Source: Archivesica marissinica (lineage: Eukaryota > Mollusca > Bivalvia > Venerida > Vesicomyidae). From it: a stretch of DNA of 64,000 nt. Position 1 is the stretch's first letter. Each line of letters opens with the position of its first letter. The notes under the pieces are model-generated. The model saw nothing but the letters and a program-made list of their open reading frames with translations, was not told the origin of the DNA and searched no databases. Below are positions 47,659 through 57,850 of this stretch, piece after piece. The stretch is from assembly GCA_014843695.1 (NCBI GenBank), contig CM026390.1:54278121-54342120 (forward strand), read 5' to 3'. The position numbers were made by a program, and so were the translations under genes.

Positions 47659-50600
47659 TATAGTTAGCTTTATAGGAAACCAGGGATCATTAGCCCATAC
47701 ATGTATGTGACATTACAGATAGATAGATAGATATATAGTTAGCTTTATAGGAAACCAGGGATCATTAGCTCATACATGTATGTGACATTACAGATAGATA
47801 GATATATAGTTAGCTGTATTGGAAACCAGGGATCATTAGCTCATACATGTATGTGACATTACAGATAGATAGATATATAGTTAGCTGTATAGGAAACCAG
47901 GGATCATTAGCTCATAACATGTATGTGACATTACAGATAGATAGATATATAGTTAGCTTTATAGGAAACCAGGGATCATTAGCTCATACATGTATGTGAC
48001 ATTACAGATAGATAGATATATAGTTAGCTGTATAGGAAACCAGGGTCATTAGCTCATACATGTATGTGACATTAAAGATATATATATATATAGTTAGCTT
48101 TATAGGAAACCAGGGATCATTAGCTCATACATGTATGTGACATTACATATAGATAGATATATAGTTAGCTTTATAGGAAACCAGGGATCATTAGCTCATA
48201 CATGTATGTGACATTACAGATAGATAGATAGATATATAGTTAGCTTTATAGGAAACCAGGGATCATTAGCTCATACATGTATGTGACATTACAGATAGAT
48301 AGATATATAGTTAGCTGTATAGGAAACCAGGGATCATTAGCTCATACATGTTTGTGACATTACAGATAGATAGATATATAGTTAGATTTATAGGAAACCA
48401 GGGATCATTAGCTCATACATGTATGTGTCATTACAGATAGATATATATATAGTTAGCTGTATAGGAAACCAGGGATCATTAGCTCATACATGTAAGTGAC
48501 ATTACAGATAGATATATATATAGTTAGCTGTATAGGAAACCAGGGATCATTAGCTCATACATGTATGTGATATTACAGATATATATATATATAGTTAGCT
48601 GTATAGGAAACCAGGGATCATTAGCTCATACATGTATGTGACATTACAGATAGATAGATATATAGTTAGCTGTATAGGAAACCAGGGATCATTAGCTCAT
48701 ACATGTATGTGACATTACAGATAGATAGATATATAGTTAGCTGTATAGGAAACCAGTGATCATTAGCTCTTACATGTATGTGACATTACAGATAGATAGA
48801 TATATAGTTAGCTGTATAGGAAACCAGAGATCATTAGCTCATACATGTATGTGACATTACAGATAGATAGATATATAGTTAGCTGCATAGGAAACCAGGG
48901 ATCATTAGCTCATACATGTATGTGACATTACAGATAGATAGATATATAGATAGCTGTATAGGAAACCAGGGATCATTAGCTCATACATGTATGTGACATT
49001 ACAGATAGATAGATATATAGTTAGCCTTATAGGAAACCAGGGATCATTAGCTCATACATGTATGTGACATTACAGATAGATAGATATATAGTTAGCTGTA
49101 TAGGAATGCAGGGATCATTAGATCATACATGTATGTGACATTACAGATATATATATATATAGTTAGCTGTATAGGAAACCAGGGATCATTAGCTCATACA
49201 TGTATGTGACATTACAGATAGATAGATATATAGTTAGCTGTATAGGAAATCAGGGATCATTAGCTCATACATGTATGTGACATTACAGATAGATAGATAT
49301 ATAGTTAGCTGTATAGGAAACCAGTGATCATTAGCTCTTACATGTATGTGACATTACAGATAGATAGATATATAGTTAGCTGTATAGGAAACCAGAGATC
49401 ATTAGCTCATACATGTATGTGACATTACAGATAGATAGATATATAGTTAGCTGTATAGGGAAACCAGGGATCATTAGCTCATACATGTATGTGACATTCA
49501 GATAGATAGATATAGATAGATATTAGTTAGCTTATAGGAAACCAGGGATCATTAGCCATACATGTATGTGACATTACATATAGATAGATATATAGTTAGC
49601 TGTATAGGAAACCAGGGATCATTAGCTCATACATGTATGTGACATTACAGATAGATAGATATATAGTTAGCTTTATAGGAAACCAGGGATCATTAGCTCA
49701 TACATGTATGTGACATTAAAGATAGAATATATAGTTAGCTTATAGGAAACCAGGGATCATTAGCTCATACATGTATGTGACATTACAGATAGATAGATAT
49801 ATAGTTAGCTGTTAGGAAACCAGGGATCATTAGCTCATACATGTATGTGACATTACAGATAGATAGATATATAGTTAGCCTCATCATGTATGTGACATAC
49901 AGATAGATAGATATATAGTTAGCTCATACATGTATGTGACATTACAGATAGATAGATATATAGTTAGCTCATACATGTAGTGACATTACAGATAGATAGA
50001 TAATAGTTAGCTATATATGAGACCAGATATAATTAGCTCATACATGTATGTGACATTACAGATAGATAGATATATAGTTAGCTGTATAGGAAACCAGAGA
50101 TCATTAGCTCATACATGTATGTGACATTACAGATAGATAGATATATAGTTAGCTGTATAGGAAACCAGGGATCATTAGCTCATACATGTATGTGACATTA
50201 CAGATAGATAGATATATAGTTAGCTGTATAGGAAACCAGGGATCATTAGCTCATACATGTATGTGACATTACAGATAGATAGATATATAGTTAGCTGTAT
50301 AGGAAACCAGGGATCATTAGCTCATACATGTATGTGACATTACAGATAGATATATATATAGTTAGCTCATACATGTATGTGACATTACAGATAGATAGAT
50401 ATATAGTTAGCTGTATAGGAAACCAGGGATCATTAGCTCATACATGTATGTGACATTACAGATAGATAATATATAGTTAGCTCATACATGTATGTGACAT
50501 TACAGATAGATAGATATATAGTTAGCTCATACATGTATGTGACATTACAGATATATAGATATATAGTTAGCTCATACATGTATGTGACATTACAGATATA

Positions 50601-51333
50601 TAGTTAGCTCATACATGTATGTGACATTACAGATAGATAGATATATAGTTAGCTTATAGGAAACCAGGGATCATTAGCTCATACATGTATGTGACATTAC
50701 AGATAGATAGATATATAGTTAGCTGTATAGGAAACCAGGGATCATTAGCTCATACATGTATGTGACATTACAGATAGATAGATATATAGTTAGCTCATAC
50801 ATGTATGTGACATTACAGATAGATAGATAGATATATAGTTAGCTCATACATGTATGTGACATTACAGATAGATAGATATATAGTTAGCTCATACATGTAT
50901 GTGACATTACAGATATATAGATATATAGTTAGCTCATACATGTATGTGACATTACAGATATATAGATAGCTCATACATGTATGTGACATTACAGATAGAT
51001 AGATATATAGTTAGCTCATACATGTATGTGACATTACAGATATATAGATATATAGTTAGCTCATACATGTATGTGACATTACAGATATATAGTTAGCTCA
51101 TACATGTATGTGACGTTACAGATATATAGATATATAGTTAGCTCATACATGTATGTGACATTACAGATAGATAGATATATAGTTAGCTCATACATGTATG
51201 TGACATTACAGATATATAGATAGATATATAGTTAGCGCATACATGTATGTGACATTACAGATATATAGATAGATATATAGTTAGCGCATACATGTATGTG
51301 ACATTACAGATAGATAGATAGATAGATAGATAT
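45378..51333. repeat. 6-kb array of a 71-bp unit with a 45-bp deletion form
   Basis: The 71-bp unit has GATCATTAGCTCATACATGT, ATGTGACATTACAGATAGAT, AGATATATAGTTAGCTGTAT and AGGAAACCAGG. It holds the 12-bp palindrome CATACATGTATG. The (GATA)n part varies from TATATATA to long GATA runs (47,605-47,655). From about 49,870 on, 45-bp units lacking CTGTATAGGAAACCAGGGAT-CATTAG mix in and then dominate. Single-base dropouts around 45,780-45,960 and 49,500-49,990 suggest residual read errors. Confidence 0.96.
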
Positions 51334-51600
51334 ATTTTATTGATATTTCGGGTTTTACGCCTTCATCAGCACCATTTTGGGCTATATCGCCGGCGGGCAG
51401 TTTACCTAACAACACCTTTCCTGGGCAGGCTCCAACGGTTAACCAGTACTTGGGTGCACCAACCTCCGTAAGAAACTGCCAACTTTTTCATATAAATGAG
51501 ACACGGTCTGAGCGGGGTTCGAACCCGTGACCATCAGTGATGATAGGTTACAGTGGTATACAAGTCAGCGACCATAACCACTCGACCACGAGGGCGGACT
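51334..51600 (-). mobile_element. SINE family C inserted into the GATA edge of the 71-bp array
   Basis: Best-preserved family C copy. The head has TGGTCGAGTGGTTATGGTCG and B box GGGTTCGAACCCCGC; the body is intact; the tail is GCGTAAAACCCGAAATATCA. It sits in GATA repeats at the end of the 71-bp array, with GATAGATAT on both sides (51,325-51,333 and 51,601-51,609). Confidence 0.9.
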
Positions 51601-51673
51601 GATAGATATCTAGATAGATATATGATAAGATAGATAGATAGTTATAAATACAAGTATGTCTGCCTTGAATATA

Positions 51674-51925
51674 TGCCTGCGAATCCAGGGATCGCAGGTT
51701 CGATCCCCCATCTAAACATAATAATATTTTTCAATTGGGACTTTAAACCGAGGTCTCGTTTTGGTGCTTTACACTGTGCACGTAAAAGAATCAGATTAGA
51801 TTCTGGAATGGGTCTCTGTCTGTATCATGGCACTCTCCTCCAAAAATCTAAAATGACTAATCTCTTTAGGAGATGTCGCTGATATGGGCAACCGATAGCG
51901 ACGATAAATAAATGTAAAACACACA
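51674..51925 (+). mobile_element. SINE family A, 5'-truncated copy
   Basis: Starts within the tRNA head at AATCCAGGGATCGCAGGTTC, so it keeps the B box but lacks the A box. It runs to AAATAAATGTAAAACACACA. Body differences from other copies (TTTTGGTGCTTTACACTGTG, AGGAGATGTCGCTGATATGG) suggest an older insertion. Confidence 0.85.
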
Positions 51926-51984
51926 CGATAATCTGAACACGGATAACTGAAACTCCCAAACAAGATCACTGGTCCCACGGATTA

Positions 51985-52045
51985 TCTATAGAATATGTCT
52001 GTCTGTCTATCCGTCTGTCTCTCTGTCTGTCTATCTGTCTGTCTA
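51985..52045. repeat. (CTGT)n/(CTAT)n microsatellite
   Basis: Imperfect run of GTCTGTCTGTCTATCCGTCT and similar units following the SINE A at 51,674. Confidence 0.85.
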
Positions 52046-52413
52046 CTGGTTATGTGTTTGATAACAGACTGTGTCTTAGATACATTGCTACCATTCTTGA
52101 TAATTGACAAATAGTTATTAAGTTGTCAGGTGGACTAAATAAAACTACAAGTACGATGGTCACTAATTAAATATATACTTTTATTAAGATGGTGTTCTCA
52201 ACTGTGACATCATGCGTTAAATAATGATCATGTTTATGATGGATAATAACAATGATACTGGGACATCACAGACAGCTGCTCGACTGTGTCACAGCATTCA
52301 CTCTGGTACACGACACAAGGCCTGCAAAACAACAAATTATGTCACAACGCATTGTCCTTGTTGCAGCCTGTATCATAGCCAGAGCATTTATATAATAATT
52401 ACAAAATACTTGT
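52046..52413. other. No recognisable feature
   Basis: Unique sequence between the CTGT microsatellite and the inverted-repeat element with the 22-bp core. Confidence 0.6.
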
Positions 52414-53335
52414 GGTGACATTCGCTATTTCATCATTAAATGTTCATGATTTCAACTTTATAAATTCACGATTACAATGCCACAAATCCACGATTACAAC
52501 GCCACAAATCCACGATTACAAAGGCACAAATCCACGATTAAAATGCCACAAATTCACGATTACGTCACAAATCCACGATTACAACGCCACAAATCCACGA
52601 TTACAACGCCACAAATCCACGATTAAAACGCCACAAATCCACGATTACAACGCCACAAATCCACGATTAAAACGCCACAAATCCACGATTAATACGCCAC
52701 AAATCCACGAATAAAACGCCATAAATCCACGATTAAAACGCCACAAATCCACGATTACAACGGCACAAATCCACGATTAAAACGCCACCACGAATAAAGC
52801 GCCACATACCCACGATTAAAACGCCACAAATCCACGATTACAATGCCACAAATCCACGATTACAACGGCACAAATCCAAAATTAAAACGCCACAAATCCA
52901 CGATTAAAACGCCACAAATCCACGATTACAACACCACAAATCCACGATTAAAACGCCACAAATCCAAGATTACAACACCACAAATCCACGATTAAAATGC
53001 CACAAATCCAAGATTACAACGCCACAAATCCACGATTACAACGCCACAAATCCAGGATTACAACACCACAAATTCACGATTAAAACACCACAAATCCAAG
53101 ATTACAACGCCACAAATCCACGATTACAATGCCACAAATCCACGATTACAACACCACAAATTCACGATTACAACGCCACAAATCCACGATTACAACACCA
53201 CAAATTCACGATTACAACGCTACAAATCCACGATTACAACGGCACAGATTTTAAATCATGAATTTGTGAAGTTGAAATCGTAAAATTTAAATTATGAATT
53301 TGTGTAGTAGAAATGATGGAACAGGGAATGTCACC
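52414..53335. mobile_element. Inverted-repeat-bounded element with a tandem-repeat core
   Basis: The left arm (52,414-52,475) starts GGTGACATTCGCTATTTCAT. The right arm (53,250-53,335) reads, on the minus strand, GGTGACATTCCCTGTTCCAT, and both continue with ATTTCAACTT...AAATTCA. About 21 of the first 24 bases match, with further matches inward. Between them is a 22-bp tandem array. Mobile elements with microsatellite or minisatellite cores are known in bivalves (for example the pearl elements). Membership here is an inference; no target duplication was found. Confidence 0.65.
52465..53250. repeat. 22-bp minisatellite
   Basis: About 35 copies of ACAAATCCACGATTACAACG-CC. Variants are TTAAAACG, AACACC and AATTCACG. 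The left-most and right-most units merge into the inverted arms, whose inner ends contain AAATTCACGATT and AAATTCATGATT. The array therefore probably grew from the arm sequence itself. Confidence 0.94.
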
Positions 53336-53778
53336 ATCCATCTTTCATAAATAATGCATACTACACGGTTACATTACAGGGAATGTCACCACCCATCTTT
53401 CATAAATACTACATGGTGACATTACAGAGAATGTCACCACCCACCTTTCATAAATACTACACGGTGACATTACAGGGAATGTCACCACCCATCTTTCACA
53501 AATAATGCATACTACACGGTTACATTACAGGGAATGTCACCACCCATCTTTCATAAATAATTCATACTACCCTGTGACATTACAGGGAATGTCACCACCC
53601 ATCTTTCATAAATAATGCATACTACCCTGTGACATTACAGGGAATGTCACCACCCATCTTTCATAAATAATGCATACTACCCTGTGACATTACATAGAAT
53701 GTCACCACCCATCTTTCATAAATAATGCATACTACACTGGGACATTACAGGGAATGTTACCACCATAAATAATGCATA
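53325..53778. repeat. 55-bp repeat carrying the element terminus
   Basis: About eight copies of ACAGGGAATGTCACCACCCA, TCTTTCATAAATAATGCATA and CTACCCTGTGACATT, with 46-bp forms lacking AATGCAT. Each junction makes the hairpin GTGACATT-ACAGGG-AATGTCAC. The ACAGGGAATGTCACC segment equals the right end of the preceding inverted-repeat element. Confidence 0.93.
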
Positions 53779-53784
53779 CTCCAT

Positions 53785-55346
53785 ACCTGTAATAACACAT
53801 GTAATACTAACAAACTACTCGCGGCATGTCTGTAATAACACGTGTAATACTAACAAACTACTCGAGGTATACCTGTAATAACACGTGTAATACTAACAAA
53901 CTACTCGCGGTATACCTGTAATAACACGTGTAATACTAACAAACTACTCGCGGCATGTCTGTAATAACACATGTAATACTAACAAACTACTCGCGGTATA
54001 CCTGTAATAACACGTGTAATACTAACAAACTACTCGCGGTATACCTGTAATAACACGTGTAATACTAACAAACTACTCGAGGTATACCTGTAATAACATG
54101 TGTAATACTAACAAACTACTCGCGGTATACCTGTAATAACACGTGTAATACTAACAAACTACTCGCGGTATGTCTGTAATAACACGTGTAATACTAACAA
54201 ACTACTCGCGGTATACCTGTAATAACACGTGTAATACTAACAAACTATTCGCGGTATACCTGTAATAACACGTGTAATACTAACAAACTACTCGAGGTAT
54301 ACCTGTAATAACACATGTAATACTAACAAACTACTCGCGGTATACCTGTAATAACACGTGTAATACTAACAAACTACTCGCGGTATACCTGTAATAACAC
54401 GTGTAATACTAACAAACTACTCGAGGTATACCTGTAATAACACATGTAATACTAACAAACTACTCGCGGTATGTCTGTAATAACACCCAAAACAAAACAA
54501 ACAACACCACAAACACAAGGTATACCTGTAATAACACGTTAATACTAACAAACTACTCGAGGTATACCTGTAATAACACTGTAATACTAACAAACTACTC
54601 GCGGTATACCTGTAATAACACGTGTAATACTAACAAACTACTCGCGGTATACCTGTAATAACACGTGTAATACTAACAAACTACTCGAGGTATACCTGTA
54701 ATAACACATGTAATACTAACAAACTACTCGCGGTATGTCTGTAATAACACGTGTAATACTAACAAACTACTCGCGGTATACCTGTAATAACACGTGTAAT
54801 ACTAACAAACTACTCGCGGCATGTCTGTAATAACACGTGTAATACTAACAAACTACTCGCGGCATGTCTGTAATAACACGTGTAATACTAACAAACTACT
54901 CGCGGCATGTCTGTAATAACACGTGTAATACTAACAAACTACTCGAGGTATGTCTGTAATAACACGTGTAATACTAACAAACTACTCGCGGTATACCTGT
55001 AATAACACGTGTAATACTAACAAACTACTTGAGGTATACCTGTAATAACACATGTAATACTAACAAACTACTCGAGGTATACCTGTAATAACATGTGTAA
55101 TACTAACAAACTACTCGCGGTATACCTGTAATAACACGTGTAATACTAACAAACTACTCGAGGTATACCTGTAATAACACGTGTAATACTAACAAACTAC
55201 TCGCGGTATACCTGTAATAACACGTGTAATACTAACAAACTACTCGCGGTATACCTGTAATAACACGTGTAATACTAACAAACTACTCGAGGTATACCTG
55301 TAATAACACGTGTAATACTAACAAACTACTCGCGGTATACCTGTAA
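53785..55346. repeat. 43-bp minisatellite with CACGTG in most units
   Basis: About 36 copies of TGTAATAACACGTGTAATAC, TAACAAACTACTCGCGGTAT and ACC. Variants are ACATGTG, CTCGAGG and GGCATGTC. ACACGTGT is a palindrome containing an E-box core. One unit at 54,485-54,522 is replaced by an A/C-only stretch (AAAACAAAACAAACAAC). Confidence 0.95.
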
Positions 55347-55439
55347 GAACTTCACAAGGAATGTAGTTCCTCACTCACAGTTAATGCTGATCATTCATAT
55401 TATATTTCCATCAAAAATAATGACAATTGCATGACACAT

Positions 55440-55940
55440 GTTCATATGACATGTGCCCTATACACTGACACGTGTCCACATGACATGTGCCCTATACAGT
55501 GACACGTGTCCACATGACATGTGCCCTATACAGTGACACGTGTCCACATGACATGTGCCCTATACACTGACACATGTCCACATGACATGTGCCCTATACA
55601 GTGACACATGTCCACATGACATATGCCCTATACACTGACATGTGTCCACATGACATGTGCCCTATACAGTGACACGTGTCCACATGACATGTGACCTATA
55701 CAGTGACACGTGTCCACATGACATGTGCCCTATACAGTGACACGTGTCCACATGACATGTGACCTATACAGTGACACGTGTCCACATGACATGTGACCTA
55801 TACAGTGACACGTGTCCACATGACATGTGCCCTATACACTGACACATGTCCACATGACATGTGCCCTATACAGTGACACGTGTCCACATGACATGTGCCC
55901 TATACACTGACACGTGTCCACATGACATGTGCCCTATACA
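55440..55940. repeat. 34-bp minisatellite built from two palindromes
   Basis: About 15 copies of CATGTGCCCTATACAGTGAC-ACGTGTCCACATGA. Each unit has ACACGTGT and the one-base-centred palindrome CACATGACATGTG. The last unit fades into unique sequence at 55,940. Confidence 0.95.
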
Positions 55941-56344
55941 TTCATTTGGATTGGATGAGCACTATATGATTTCAAACCACAAGAAAAGTGTGACATGTAG
56001 ATGTACAGACAGTCCAAATACTATTTCTCCCTTTGAGACGGGGGGGGGGGGGGGGGGGTAATAAAAATATTCATATATTAATAAAATAATTTGACAAAGT
56101 ATAATAGGATAACCATACAACCATACCACTCTCTTGAAAACCAAATTCATAAATGTGTTGGTATATTATAATACTGGTTGTCACAATCAACCTTGATATA
56201 TAAAAAATAAAAAGTTTGGCAACATCAAAACATATTTTTTGGCTGCACTATTTGGCAGGTGTATGTTATATGTCAGGCTGCACAACATATTCCACGATAA
56301 TCTATTTCAATCCCAGCTAAACAATTTAGTAGCTCTCCCAGCAC
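55941..56344. other. Unique spacer with the poly-G run
   Basis: Apart from the 19-G tract I see no feature. Short frames only. Confidence 0.55.
56040..56058 (+). repeat. Poly-G run of 19
   Basis: Nineteen consecutive G after GAGAC and before TAATAAAA. This could form a G-quadruplex on the plus strand; length is uncertain because homopolymers are error-prone. Confidence 0.85.
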
Positions 56345-57590
56345 ACACAGGTTGACAGGTATCTGTCACATCACCCACAACAGTATACAGATTGACATGT
56401 ACATATCACATCATCCACACCAGTATACAGATTGACAGGTACATATCACATCATCCACACCAGTATACAGATTGACAGGTACATATCACATCATCCACAC
56501 CAGTATACAGATTGACAGGTACATGTCACATCACCCACACCAGTTTACAGATTGACAGGTATCTGTCACATCACCCACACCATTTTACAGATTGACAGGT
56601 ATCTGTCACATCACCCACACCATTTTACAGATTGACAGGTACATATCACATCATCCACACCAGTATACAGATTGACAGGTATCTGTCACATCACCCACAC
56701 CAGTATACAGATTGACAGGTATCTGTCACATCATCCACACCAGTTTACAGATTGACAGGTACATATCACATCATCCACACCAGTATACAGATTGACAGGT
56801 ATCTGTCACATCATCCACACCAGTATACAGATTGACAGGTACATATCACATCACCCACACCAGTATACAGATTGACAGGTATCTGTCACATCATCCACAC
56901 CAGTGTACAGATTGACAGGTACATATCACATCATCCACACCAGTATACAGATTGACAGGTATCTGTCACATCACCCACACCAGTATACAGATTGACAGGT
57001 ATCTGTCACATCATCCACACCAGTTTACAGATTGACAGGTACATATCACATCATCCACAACAGTATACAGATTGACAGGTATCTGTCACATCATCCACAC
57101 CAGTATACAGATTGACAGGTACATGTCACATCACCCACACCAGTATACAGATTGACAGGTATCCGTCACATCATCCACACCAGTATACAGATTGACATGT
57201 ATCCGTCACATCACCCACACCAGTATACAGATTGACAGGTATCTGTCACATCATCCACACCAGTTTACAGATTGACAGGTTTCTGTCACATCATCCACAC
57301 CAGTATACAGATTGACAGGTATCTGTCACATCATCCACACCAGTATACAGATTGACATGTATCCGTCACATCATCCACACCAGTATACAGATTGACAGGT
57401 ATCTGTCACATCATCCACACCAGTTTACAGATTGACAGGTACATATCACATCATCCACACCAGTATACAGATTGACAGGTACATATCACATCACCCACAC
57501 CAGTATACAGATTGACAGGTACATATCACATCACCCACACCAGTATACAGATTGACAGGTACATGTCTCATCACCCACAACAGTTTACAA
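56345..57590. repeat. 40-bp minisatellite downstream of threonine aldolase
   Basis: About 31 copies of CACACCAGTATACAGATTGA-CAGGTATCTGTCACATCATC. The main alternative is GGTACATATCACATC. Unit length is strictly 40 bp throughout, unlike most neighbours. It starts about 95 bp beyond the gene's stop codon, so it may be transcribed as 3' UTR. Confidence 0.95.
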
Positions 57591-57685
57591 TAATTGAATC
57601 TGAGATTTGCTCTTGGCTCAACCAATCAGAAGCTTGAGATTGGATTTTGAGATTGGAGAAATATTTGATAGCCTCCAGGCCATGT

Positions 57686-57850
57686 TTATGCTCCATATTC
57701 ATGGACAACGTATACAAGCTTCTTGATTGCCTGTGCTATCATATCCGAGTCCAGGTCCACGTGCGTGACTACCCTAGTGATGTGTGGATAGATCGCTACT
57801 GCTCTAACCGCTATACTCTCACCTAACTCTTGCCTTTCTCTCTCTGTAAC
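57686..57850 (-). CDS. THA1: Threonine aldolase terminal exon with stop codon
   Basis: The 165-nt exon follows GTATTTCAG in phase 0 and ends with TAA at 57,688-57,686. It encodes 54 residues starting VTERERQELG and containing AIYPHITRVVTHVDLDSDMI, the usual last strand and helix of threonine aldolases. The first ~64 nt of this exon and its acceptor are the rightmost-reading member of a 103-bp tandem array that extends upstream into the intron. This copy alone continues into unique coding sequence, so I take it as the functional acceptor. Confidence 0.88.
   Translation of the reverse strand, partial: VTERERQELGESIAVRAVAIYPHITRVVTHVDLDSDMIAQAIKKLVYVVHEYGA

Noticed and set aside
55962..56150. 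Frames containing a Pro or Gly run at the poly-G tract
   Set aside because: A by-product of the 19-G homopolymer; flanks are non-coding in character.
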